A stretch of 64,000 bases of DNA from Hippasteria phrygiana (taxonomy: Eukaryota; Echinodermata; Asteroidea; Valvatida; Goniasteridae): contig JAZGUH010000103.1 of the NCBI GenBank assembly GCA_037893225.1, forward strand, positions 5,704,001 to 5,768,000, read 5' to 3'. A program made the position numbers and the translations under genes. Positions 1 through 12,000 of this stretch are shown here, in pieces. Positions within the stretch are counted from its first letter, which is position 1. Each line of letters starts with the position of its first letter. A model generated the notes under the pieces. That model was not told the origin of the DNA. It did no database searches and saw only the letters and a list, made by a program, of their open reading frames with translations.

Positions 1-2300
1 TACTGCGTTTTTCGACCTGATGTTGAACGAAATTGCGCACAATCTTGATACTGTTGAAAAGAGTGACTCCTCAGCAACATCCAGACCAATCTTCAGCTAC
101 TCAGACCCACGTTCAATTGAATGATGGCCGTGATAAGCGAGTACGTTTTTCCAACTGATTGTTCTGCATTCCCGCATAACTGCACACGCTATACAATGGG
201 CTAGCCAAGACCCCCCACCACGCAACTTCGGCCTCAAATGACTGCGTTTTTCGACCTAATGTTGAACGAATTTGCGCACAATCTTGATACTGTTGGAATG
301 AGTGACTCCTCGGCAATATCCAGACCAATCTCCAGCTCCTCAGACCCACGTTCAGCCGAATGATGGCCGAGATAAGCGAGTACGTTTTTCGAACTGATTG
401 TTCTGCATTCCCGCATAACTGCACACGCTATACAATGGCTAGCCGAGACCCCCACTACGCAACTTGGGCCCCAAATGACTGCGTTTTTCGACCTGATGTG
501 GAACGAAATTGCGCACAATCTTGATACTGTTGAAAAGAGTGACTCCTCGGCAACATCCAGACCAATCGTCAGCTCCTCAGACCCACGTTCAGCCGAATGA
601 TGGCCGAGATAAGCGAGTAAGTTTTTCCAACTGATTGTTCTGCATTCCGCGTAACTACACACGCTATACAATGGACTAACCGAGACCCCCACCACGCAAC
701 TTGGCCCCTAAATGACTGCGTTTTTCGACCTGTTGTTGAACGAAATTGCGCACAATTATAATACTGTTGGAAAGCGTGACTCCTCAGCAACATCCAGACT
801 AATCTTCAGCTCCACAGACCCACGTTCAGCCGAATGATGGCCGAGATAAGCGAGTAAGTTTTTCCAAATGATTTTTCTGCATTCCCGCATAACTGCACAC
901 GCTATGCAATGGCTACCCAAGACCCCCACCACGCAACTTGGGTCCCAAATGACTGCGTTTTTCGACCTGATGTTGAACGAAATTGCGCACAATCTTGATA
1001 CTGTTGAAAAGAGTGACTCCTCAGCAACATCCAGAAAAATCCCCAGCTCCACAGACCCACGTTCAGCCGAATGATGGCCGAGATAAGCGAGTAAGTTTTT
1101 CCAACTGATTGTTCTGCATTCCGCATAACTGCACACGCTATACAATGGACTAGCCGAGATCCCACCACGCAACTTCGGCCTCAAATGACTGCGTTTTTCG
1201 ACCTGATGTTGAACGAATTTGCGCACAATCTTGATACTGTTAGAAAGCGTGACTCCTCAGCAACATCCAGACCAATCTTCAGCTCCTCAGACCCACGTTC
1301 AGCCGAATGATGGCCGAGATAAGCGATTACATTTTTCGAACTGATTGTTCTGCATTCCCGCATAACTGCACACGCTATACAATGGCTAGCAGAGACCCCC
1401 ACCACGCAACTTGGGCCCCAAATGACTGCGTTTTTTGACCTGATGTTGAACGAAATTGCGCACAATCTTGATACTGTTGAAAAGAGTGACTCCTCAGCAA
1501 CATCCAGACAAATCTCCAGCTCCTCAGACCCACGTTCAGCCGAATGATGGCCGAGATAAGCGAGTACGTTTTTCGAACTGATTGTTCTGCATTCCCGCAT
1601 AACTGCACACGCTATAGAATGGCTAGCCGAGACCCCCACCACGCAACTTGGGCCCCAAATGACTGCGTTTTTCGACCTGATGTTGAACGAAATTGCGCAC
1701 AATCTTGATACTGTTGAAAAGAGTGACTCCTCAGCAACATCCAGACCAATCGTCAGCTCCTCAGACCCACGTTCAATTGAATGATGGCCGAGATAAGCGA
1801 GTACGTTTTTCCAACTGATTGTTCTGCATTCCCGCATAACTGCACACGCTATACAATGGGCTAGCCAAGACCCCCCACCACGCAACTTCGGCCTCAAATG
1901 ACTGCGTTTTTCGACCTAATGTTGAACGAATTTGCGCACAATCTTGATACTGTTGGAATGAGTGACTCCTCGGCAATATCCAGACCAATCTCCAGCTCCT
2001 CAGACCCACGTTCAGCCGAATGATGGCCGAGATAAGCGAGTACGTTTTTCGAACTGATTGTTCTGCATTCCCGCATAACTGCACACGCTATACAATGGCA
2101 AGCCGAGACCCCCACCACGCAACTTGGGCCCCAAATGACTGCGTTTTTCGACCTGATGTTGAACGAAATTGCGCACAATCTTGATACTGTTGAAAAGAGT
2201 GACTCCTCGGCAACATCCAGACCAATCGTCAGCTCCTCAGACCCACGTTCAGCCGAATGATGGCCGAGATAAGCGAGTAAGTTTTTCCAACTGATTGTTC
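1..2300 (+). repeat. 7-mer higher-order repeat (1,660 bp) in the divergent left end
   Basis: Bases 1 to about 640 recur at 1,661 to about 2,300. Both copies carry the otherwise unseen ttcaattgaa (about 112 and 1,772), which is a perfect 10-bp palindrome. They also share gttggaatgag and cggcaatatcc. The copies differ at several places, for example gctactcag against gctcctcag, ccgtgat against ccgagat, and ctagccg against caagccg. The intervening 640-1,660 has many private changes, such as attccgcgtaactacac (about 646) and caattataatactg (about 752). This is the least homogenised part of the window. Confidence 0.8.
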
Positions 2301-4482
2301 TGCATTCCCGCATAACTGCACACGCTATACAATGGCTAGCCACGACCCCCACAACGCAACTTGGGCCCCAAATGACTGCGTTTTTCGACCTGATGTTGAA
2401 CGAAATTGCGCACAATCTTGATACTGTTAAAAAGAGTGACTCCTCAGCAACATCAAGACCAATCTTCAGCTCCTCAGACCCACGTTCAGCCGAATGATTG
2501 CCGAGATAAGCGAGTACGTTTTTCCAACTGATTGTTCTGCATTCCCGCATAACTGCACACGCTATACAATGGACTAGCCGAGACCCCACCACGCAACTTG
2601 GGCCCCAAATGACTGCGTTTTTCGACCTGATGTTGAACGAATTTGCGCACAATCTTGATACTGTTGAAAAGAGTGACTCCTCAGCAACATCCAGACAAAT
2701 CTCCAGCTCCTCAGACCCACGTTCAGCCGAATGATGGCCGAGATAAGCGAGTAAGTTTTTCCAACTGATTGTTCTGCATTCCCGCATAACTGCACACGCT
2801 ATACAATGGCTAGCCAAGACCCCCACCACGCAACTTTGGCCTCAAATGACTGCGTTTTTCGACCTGATGTTGAACGAATTTGAGCACAATCTTGATACTG
2901 TTGGAAAGCGTGACTACTCAGCAACATCCAGACTAATCGTCAGCTCCTCAAACCCACGTCCAGCCGAATGATGGCCGACATAAGCGAGTAAGTTTTTCCA
3001 ACTGATTGTTCTGCATTCCCGCATAACTGCACACGCTATACAATGGACTAGCCGAGACCCCCACAACGCAACTTGGGCCCCAAATGACTGCGTTTTTCGA
3101 CCTGATATTGAACGAAATTGCGCACAATCTTGATACTGTTGGAAAGCGTGACTCCTCAGCAACATCCAGACCAATCTTCAGCTCCTCAGACCCACGTTCA
3201 GCAGAATGATGGCCGAGATAAGCGAGTACGTTTTTCCAACTGATTTTTCTGCATTCCCGCATAACTGCACACGCTATACAATGGCTAGCCAAGACCCCCC
3301 ACCACGCAACTTCGGCCTCAAATGACTGCGTTTTTCGACCTGATGTTGAATGAATTTGAGCACAATCTTGATACTGTTGGAAAGCGTGACTCCTCAGCAA
3401 CATCCAGACTAATCTTCAACTCCTCAGACCCACGTTCAGCCGAATGATGGCCGAGATAAGCGAGTAAGTTTTTCCAACTGATTGTTCTGCATTCCCGCAT
3501 AACTGCACACGCTATACAATGGCTAGCCAAGACCCCCACAACGCAACTTGGGCCCCAAATGACTGCGTTTTTCGACCTGATGTTGAACGAAATTGTGCAC
3601 AATCTTGATACTGTTAAAAAGAGTGACTCCTCAGCAACATCCAGACCAATCTTCAGCTCCTCAGACCCACGTTCAGCCGAATGATGGCCGAGATAAGCGA
3701 GTACGTTTTTCCAACTGATTGTTCTGCATTCCCGCATAACTGCACACGCTATACAATGGACTAGCCGAGACCCCACCACGCAACTTGGGCCCCAAATGAC
3801 TGCGTTTTTCGACCTGATGTTGAACGAATTTGCGCACAATCTTGATACTGTTGAAAAGAGTGACTCCTCAGCAACATCCAGACAAATCTCCAGCTCCTCA
3901 GACCCACGTTCAGCCGAATGATGGCCGAGATAAGCGAGTAAGTTTTTCCAACTGATTGTTCTGCATTCCCGCATAACTGCACACGCTATACAATGGCTAG
4001 CCAAGACCCCCACCACGCAACTTTGGCCTCAAATGACTGCGTTTTTCGACCTGATGTTGAACGAATTTGAGCACAATCTTGATACTGTTGGAAAGCGTGA
4101 CTACTCAGCAACATCCAGACTAATCGTCAGCTCCTCAAACCCACGTCCAGCCGAATGATGGCCGACATAAGCGAGTAAGTTTTTCCAACTGATTGTTCTG
4201 CATTCCCGCATAACTGCACACGCTATACAATGGACTAGCCGAGACCCCCACAACGCAACTTGGGCCCCAAATGACTGCGTTTTTCGACCTGATATTGAAC
4301 GAAATTGCGCACAATCTTGATACTGTTGGAAAGCGTGACTCCTCAGCAACATCCAGACCAATCTTCAGCTCCTCAGACCCACGTTCAGCAGAATGATGGC
4401 CGAGATAAGCGAGTACGTTTTTCCAACTGATTTTTCTGCATTCCCGCATAACTGCACACGCTATACAATGGCTAGCCAAGAC
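2240..4482 (+). repeat. Tandem 5-mer higher-order repeat (1,187 bp)
   Basis: About 2,240-3,295 matches 3,427-4,482 at an offset of 1,187 bp, which is five monomers. Linked variants shared by both copies include cagacaaatctccagc (2,694 and 3,880), cctcaaacccacgtcc (about 2,946 and 4,133) and gatggccgacataagc (about 2,970 and 4,157). Copies differ by single bases, such as gccacgacc against gccaagacc and gcgcac against gtgcac. The match ends where the right copy changes from six to five Cs and from cttcggcc to ctttggcc. Confidence 0.8.
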
Positions 4483-7400
4483 CCCCACCACGCAACTTTG
4501 GCCTCAAATGACTACGTTTTTCGACCTGATGTTGAACGAATTTGAGCACAATCTTGATACTGTTGGAAAGCGTGACTCCTCAGCAACATCCAGACCAATC
4601 TTCAGCTCCTCAGACCCACGTTTAGCCGAATGATGGCCGAGATAAGCGAGTAAGTTTTTCCAACTGATTTTTCTGCGTTCCCGCATAACTGCACACGCTA
4701 TACAATGGCTAGCCAAGAGCCCCCAACAACGCAACTTCGGCCCCAAATGACTGCGTTTTTCGACCTGATGTTGAACGAATTTGAGCACAATCTTGATACT
4801 GTTGGAAAGCGTGACTACTCAGCAACATCCAGACTAATCGTGAGCTCCTCAGACAAACGTCCAGACGAATGATGGCCGAGATAAGCGAGTAAGTTTTTCC
4901 AACTGATTGTTCTGCATTCCCGCATAACTGCACACGCTATACAATGGACTAGCCGAGACCCCCACAACGCAACTTGGGCCCCAAATGACTGCGTTTTTCG
5001 ACCTGATATTGAACGAAATTGCGCACAATCTTGATACTGTTGGAAAGCGTGACTCCTCAGCAACATCCAGACCAATCTTCAGCTCCTCAGACCCACGTTC
5101 AGCAGAATGATGGCCGAGATAAGCGAGTACGTTTTTCCAACTGATTTTTCTGCATTCCCGCATAACTGCACACGCTATACAATGGCTAGCCAAGACCCCC
5201 CACCACGCAACTTCGGCCTCAAATGACTGCGTTTTTCGACCTGATGTTGAACGAATTTGAGCACAATCTTGATACTGTTGGAAAGCGTGACTCCTCAGCA
5301 ACATCCAGACTAATCTTCAACTCCTCAGACCCACGTTCAGCCGAATGATGGCCGAGATAAGCGAGTAAGTTTTTCCAACTGATTTTTCTGCATTCCCGCA
5401 TAACTGCACACGCTATACAATGGCTAGCCAAGACCCCACCACGCAACTTTGGCCTCAAATGACTACGTTTTTCGACCTGATGTTGAACGAATTTGAGCAC
5501 AATCTTGATACTGTTGGAAAGCGTGACTCCTCAGCAACATCCAGACCAATCTTCAGCTCCTCAGACCCACGTTTAGCCGAATGATGGCCGAGATAAGCGA
5601 GTAAGTTTTTCCAACTGATTTTTCTGCATTCCCGCATAACTGCACACGCTATACAATGGCTAGCCAAGAGCCCCCAACAACGCAACTTCGGCCCCAAATG
5701 ACTGCGTTTTTCGACCTGATGTTGAACGAATTTGAGCACAATCTTGATACTGTTGGAAAGCGTGACTACTCAGCAACATCCAGACTAATCGTCAGCTCCT
5801 CAGACCAACGTCCAGCCGAATGATGGCCGAGATAAGCGAGTAAGTTTTTCCAACTGATTGTTCTGCATTCCCGCATAACTGCACACGCTATACAATGGAC
5901 TAGCCGAGACCCCCACAACGCAACTTGGGCCCCAAATGACTGCGTTTTTCGACCTGATATTGAACGAAATTGCGCACAATCTTGATACTGTTGGAAAGCG
6001 TGACTCCTCAGCAACATCCAGACCAATCTTCAGCTCCTCAGACCCACGTTCAGCAGAATGATGGCCGAGATAAGCGAGTACGTTTTTCCAACTGATTTTT
6101 CTGCATTCCCGCATAACTGCACACGCTATACAATGGCTAGCCAAGACCCCCAACCACGCAACTTCGGCCTCAAATGACTGCGTTTTTCGACCTGATGTTG
6201 AACGAATTTGAGCACAATCTTGATACTGTTGGAAAGCGTGACTCCTCAGCAACATCCAGACTAATCTTCAACTCCTCAGACCCACGTTCAGCCGAATGAT
6301 GGCCGAGATAAGCGAGTAAGTTTTTCCAACTGATTGTTCTGCATTCCCGCATAACTGCACACGCTATACAATGGCTATCCAAGTCCCCCACCACGCAACT
6401 TTCGCCTCAAATGACTGCGTTTTTCGACCTGATGTTGAACGAATTTGAGCACAATCTTGATACTGTTGGAAAGCGTGACTCCTCAGCAACATCCAGACCA
6501 ATCTTCAGCTCCTCAGACCCACGTTTAGCCGAATGATGGCCGAGATAAGCGAGTAAGTTTTTCCAACTGATTTTTCTGCATTCCCGCATAACTGCACACG
6601 CTATACAATGGCTAGCCAAGACCCCCACCACGCAACTTTGGCCTCAAATGACTGCGTTTTTCGACCTGATGTTAAACGAATTTGAGCACAATCTTGATAC
6701 TGTTGGAAAGCGTGACTCCTCAGCAACATCCAGACCAATCTTCAGCTCCTCAGACCCACGTTCAGCCGAATGATGGCCGAGATAAGCGAGTAAGTTTTTC
6801 CAACTGATTTTTCTGCATTCCCGCATAACTGCACACGCTATACAATGGCTAGCCAAGAGCCCCCAACAACGCAACTTGGGCCTCAAATGACTACGTTTTT
6901 CGACCTGATGTTGAACGAATTTGAGCACAATCTTGATACTGTTGGAAAGCGTGACTCCTCAGCAACATCCAGACCAATCTTCAGCTCCTCAGACCCACGT
7001 TTAGCCGAATGATGGCCGAGATAAGCGAGTAAGTTTTTCCAACTGATTTTTCTGCATTCTCGCATAACTGCACACGCTATACAATGGCTAGCCAAGAGCA
7101 CCCAACAACGCAACTTCGGCCCCAAATGACTGCGTTTTTCGACCTGATTTTGAACGAATTTGAGCACAATCTTGATACTGTTGGAAAGCGTGACTACTCA
7201 GCAACATCCAGACTAATCGTCAGCTCCTCAGACCAACGTCCAGCCGAATGATGGCCGAGATAAGCGAGTAAGTTTTTCCAACTGATTGTTCTGCATTCCC
7301 GCATAACTGCACACGCTATACAATGGACTAGCCGAGACCCCCACAACGCAACTTGGGCCCCAAATGACTGCGTTTTTCGACCTGATATTGAACGAAATTG

Positions 7401-7590
7401 AGCACAATCTTGATACTGTTGGAAAGCGTGACTCCTCAGCAACATCCAGACCAATCTTCAGCTCCTCAGACCCACGTTCAGCAGAATGATGGCCGAGATA
7501 AGCGAGTACGTTTTTCCAACTGATTTTTCTGCATTCCCGCATAACTGCACACGCTATACAATGGCTAGCCAAGACCCCCACCACGCAACT
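4483..7590 (+). repeat. Overlapping 3-, 4- and 6-mer repeats (714, 951 and 1,428 bp)
   Basis: A block with class c junctions and the tgactactcagc stop-bearing body recurs at several spacings. The spacings are 714 bp (about 4,101 to 4,815), 951 bp (4,504 to 5,455 and 4,815 to 5,766) and 1,428 bp (5,766 to 7,194). A linked marker is the body variant gatattgaacg with acgttcagcagaatg. The different spacings show that blocks gained or lost whole monomers between copies. That fits unequal crossing-over in register. Confidence 0.75.
6609..6650 (+). repeat. Class b junction (example), TGGCTAGCCA palindrome
   Basis: This junction reads tggctagccaagaccccc, then accacgcaactttggcctc. TGGCTAGCCA is a perfect 10-bp palindrome with an NheI site. 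Class a breaks it with one inserted A. Subtypes include a six-C run with cttcggcctc (for example near 5,200) and ggctatccaagtccccc (near 6,373, 18,023, 24,913, 29,403 and 36,505). Class b usually goes with the body variant gaatttgagcac and gttggaaagcg. Confidence 0.85.
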
Positions 7591-9010
7591 TTGGCCTCAA
7601 ATGACTGCGTTTTTCGACCTGATGTTAAACGAATTTGAGCACAATCTTGATACTGTTGGAAAGCGTGACTCCTCAGCAACATCCAGACCAATCTTCAGCT
7701 CCTCAGACCCACGTTCAGCCGAATGATGGCCGAGATAAGCGAGTAAGTTTTTCCAACTGATTTTTCTGCATTCCCGCATAAGTGCACACGCTATACAATG
7801 GCTAGCCAAGAGCCCCCAACAACGCAACTTCGGCCCCAAATGACTGCGTTTTTCGACCTGATGTTGAACGAATTTGAGCACAATCTTGATACTGTTGGAA
7901 AGCGTGACTACTCAGCAACATCCAGACTAATCGTCAGCTCCTCAGACCCACGTCCAGCCGAATGATGGCCGAGATAAGCGAGTAAGGTTTTCCAACTGAT
8001 TGTTCTGCATTCCCGCATAACTGCACACGCTATACAATGGACTAGCCGAGACCCCCACCACGCAACTTGGGCCCCAAATGACTGCGTTTTTCGACCTGAT
8101 ATTGAACGAATTTGAGCACAATCTTGATACTGTTGGAAAGCGTGACTTCTCAGCAACATCCAGACTAATCTTCAGCTCCTCAGACCCACGTTCAGCCGAA
8201 TGATGGCCGAGATAAGCGAGTAAGTTTTTCCAACTGGTTGTTCTGCATTCCCGCATAACTGCACACGCTATACAATGGACTAGCCGAGACCCCCACAACG
8301 CAACTTGGGCCCCAAATGACTGCGTTTTTCGACCTGATGTTGAACGAAATTGCGCACAATCTTGATACTGTTAAAAAGAGTGACTCCTCAGCAACATCCA
8401 GACCAATCTTCAGCTCCTCAGACCCACGTTCAGCCGAATGATGGCCGAGATAAGCGAGTAAGTTTGTCCAACTGATTTTTCTGCATTCCCGCATAAGTGC
8501 ACACGCTATACAATGGCTAGCCAAGAGCCCCCAACAACGCAACTTCGGCCCCAAATGACTGCGTTTTTCGACCTGATGTTGAACGAATTTAAGCACAATC
8601 TTGATACTGTTGGAAAGCGTGACTACTCAGCAACATCCAGACTAATCGTCAGCTCCTCAGACCCACGTCCAGCCGAATGATGGCCGAGATAAGCGAGTAA
8701 GGTTTTCCAACTGATTGTTCTGCATTCCCGCATAACTGCACACGCTATACAATGGACTAGCCGAGACCCCCACCACGCAACTTGGGCCCCAAATGACTGC
8801 GTTTTTCGACCAGATATTGAACGCATTTGAGCACAATCTTGATACTGTTGGAAAGCGTGACTTCTCAGCAACATCCAGACTAATCTTCAGCTCCTCAGAC
8901 CCACGTTCAGCCGAATGATGGCCGAGATAAGCGAGTAAGTTTTTCCAACTGGTTGTTCTGCATTCCCGCATAACTGCACACGCTATACAATGGACTAGCC
9001 GGGACCCCCA
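7591..9010 (+). repeat. Tandem 3-mer higher-order repeat (715 bp)
   Basis: The stretch from about 7,780 to 8,295 recurs 715 bp downstream. Both copies share cgcataagtgcac (about 7,780 and 8,495), the tgactactcagc body, gagtaaggttttccaac (about 7,983 and 8,698), the tgacttctcagc body and ccaactggttgttc (about 8,230 and 8,945). This linked series of variants reappears near 11.6, 14.9, 18.5, 25.4, 27.3, 29.6, 31.5, 37.0 and 47.4 kb. It is the most widely spread module in the array. Confidence 0.8.
7800..7841 (+). repeat. Class c junction (example)
   Basis: This junction reads ggctagccaagagccccc, then aacaacgcaacttcggcccc. Reading the window, I found it near 4,717, 5,668, 6,857, 7,095, 7,810, 8,525, 9,950, 11,613, 14,228, 14,940, 17,318, 18,507, 24,208, 25,380, 26,571, 27,272, 28,689, 29,636, 30,823, 31,525, 32,713, 36,037, 36,988, 37,936, 40,793, 44,355 and 47,441. 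I found none after that. The next body often reads tgactactcagc, which puts a TAG stop in the otherwise open minus frame. Confidence 0.85.
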
Positions 9011-12000
9011 CAACGCAACTTGGGCCCCAAATGACTGCGTTTTTCGACCTGATGTTGAACGAAATTGCGCACAATCTTGATACTGTTAAAAAGAGTGACT
9101 CCTCAGCAACATCCAGACCAATCTTCAGCTCCTCAGACCCACGTTCAGCCGAATGATGGCCGAGATAAGCGAGTACGTTTTTCCAACTGATTGTTCTGCA
9201 TTCCCGCATAACTGCACACGCTATACAATGGACTAGCCAAGACCCCACCACGCAACTTGGGCCCCAAATGACTGCGTTTTTCGACCTGGTGTTGTACGAA
9301 ATTGCGCACAATCTTGATACTGTTAAAAAGAGTGACTCCTCAGCAACATCCAGACCAATCTTCAGCTCCTCAGACCCACGTTCAGCCGAATGATGGCCGA
9401 GATAAGCGAGTACGTTTTTCCAACTGATTGTTCTGCATTCCCGCATAACTGCACACGCTATACAATGGACTAGCCAAGACCCCACCATGCAACTTGGGCC
9501 CCAAATGACTGCGTTTTTCGACCTGATGTTGAACGAATTTGCGCACAATCTTGATAATGTTGGAAAGCGTGACTCCTCAGCAACATCCAGACCAATCTTT
9601 AGTTCCTCAGACCCACGTTCAGCCGAATGATGGCCGAGATAAGCGAGTACGTTTTTCCAACTGATTTTTCTGCATTCCCGCATAACTGCACACGCTATAC
9701 AATGGCTAGCCAAGAACCCCACTACGCAACTTTGGCCTCAAATGACTGCGTTTTTCGACCTGATGTTGAACGAATTTGAGCACAATCTTGATACTGTTGG
9801 AAAGCGTGACTCCTCAGCAACATCCAGACCAATCTTCAGCTCCTCAGACCCACGTTCAGCCGAATGATGGCCGAGATAAGCGAGTAAGTTTTTCCAACTG
9901 ATTTTTCTGCATTCCCGCATAACTGCACACGCTATACAATGGCTAGCCAAGAGCCCCCAACAACGCAACTTCGGCCCCAAATGACTGCGTTTTTCGACCT
10001 GATGTTGAACGAATTTGAGCACAATCTTGATACTGTTGGAAAGCGTGACTACTCAGCAACATCCAGACTAATCGTCAGCTCCTCAGACCCACGTAAAGCC
10101 GAATGATGGCCGAGATAAGCGAGTAAGTTTTTCCAACTGATTGTTCTGCATTCCCGCATAACTGCACACGCTATACAATGGACTAGCCGAGACCCCCACA
10201 ACGCAACTTGGGCCCCAAATGACTGCGTTTTTCGACCTGATATTGAACGAATTTGAGCACAATCTTGATACTGTTGGAAAGCGTGACTTCTCAGCAACAT
10301 CCAGACTAATCTTCAGCTCCTCAGACCCACGTTCAGCCGAATGATGGCCGAGATAAGCGAGTACGTTTTTCCAACTGATTGTTCTGCATTCCCGCATAAC
10401 TGCACACGCTATACAATGGACTAGCCGAGACCCCCACAACGCAACTTGGGCCCCAAATGACTGCGTTTTTCGACCTGATGTTGAACGAATTTGCGCACAA
10501 TCTTGATACTGTTAAAACGAGTGACTCCTCAGCAACATCCAGACCAATCTTCAGCTCCTCAGACCCACGTTCAGCCGAATGATGGCCGAGATAAGCGAGT
10601 ACGTTTTTCCAACTGATTTTTCTGCATTCCCGCATAACTGCACACGCTATACAATGGCTAGCCAAGACCCCCACCACGCAACTTTGGCCCCAAATGACTG
10701 CGTTTTTCGAGCTGATGTTGAACGAATTTGAGCACAATCTTGATACTGTTGGAAAGCGTGACTCCTCAGCAACATCCAGACCAATCTTCAGCTCCTCAGA
10801 CCCACGTTCAGCCGAATGATGGCCGAGATAAGCGAGTAAGTTTTTCCAACTGATTTTTCTGCATTCCCGCATAACTGCACACGCTATACAATGGACTAGC
10901 CGAGACCCCCACAACGCAACTTGGGCCCCAAATGACTGCGTTTTTCGACCTGATGTTGAACGAAATTGCGCACAATCTTGATACTGTTAAAAAGAGTGAC
11001 TCCTCAGCAACATCCAGACCAATCTTCAGCTCCTCAGACCCACGTTCAGCCGAATGATGGCCGAGATAAGCGAGTACGTTTTTCCAACTGATTTTTCTGC
11101 ATTCCCGCATAACTGCACACGCTATACAATGGCTAGCCAAGACCCCCACAACGCAACTTTGGCCACAAATGACTGCGTTTTTCGAGCTGATGTTGAACGA
11201 AATTGCGCACAATCTTGATACTGTTAAAAAGAGTGACTCCTCAGCAACATCCAGACCAATCTTCAGCTCCTCAGACCCACGTTCAGCCGAATGATGGCCG
11301 AGATAAGCGAGTACGTTTTTCCAACTGATTGTTCTGCATTCCCGCATAACTGCACACGCTATACAATAGACTAGCCAAGACCCCACCACGCAACTTGGGC
11401 CCCAAATGACTGCGTTTTTCGACCTGGTGTTGAACGAATTTGCGCACAATCTTGATACTGTTGGAAAGCGTGACTCCTCAGCAACATCCAGACCAATCTT
11501 CAGCTCCTCAGACCCACGTTCAGCCGAATGATGGCCGAGATAAGCGAGTAAGTTTGTCCAACTGATTTTTCTGCATTCCCGCATAAGTGCACACGCTATA
11601 CAATGGCTAGCCAAGAGCCCCCAACAACGCAACTTCGGCCCCAAATGACTGCGTTTTTCGACCTGATGTTGAACGAATTTGAGCACAATCTTGATACTGT
11701 TGGAAAGCGTGACTACTCAGCAACATCCAGACTAATCGTCAGCTCCTCAGACCCACGTCCAGCCGAATGATGGCCGAGATAAGCGAGTAAGGTTTTCCAA
11801 CTGATTGTTCTGCATTCCCGCATAACTGCACACGCTATACAATGGACTAGCCGAGACCCCCACCACGCAACTTGGGCCCCAAATGACTGCGTTTTTCGAC
11901 CAGATATTGAACGCATTTGAGCACAATCTTGATACTGTTGGAAAGCGTGACTTCTCAGCAACATCCAGACTAATCTTCAGCTCCTCAGACCCACGTTCAG

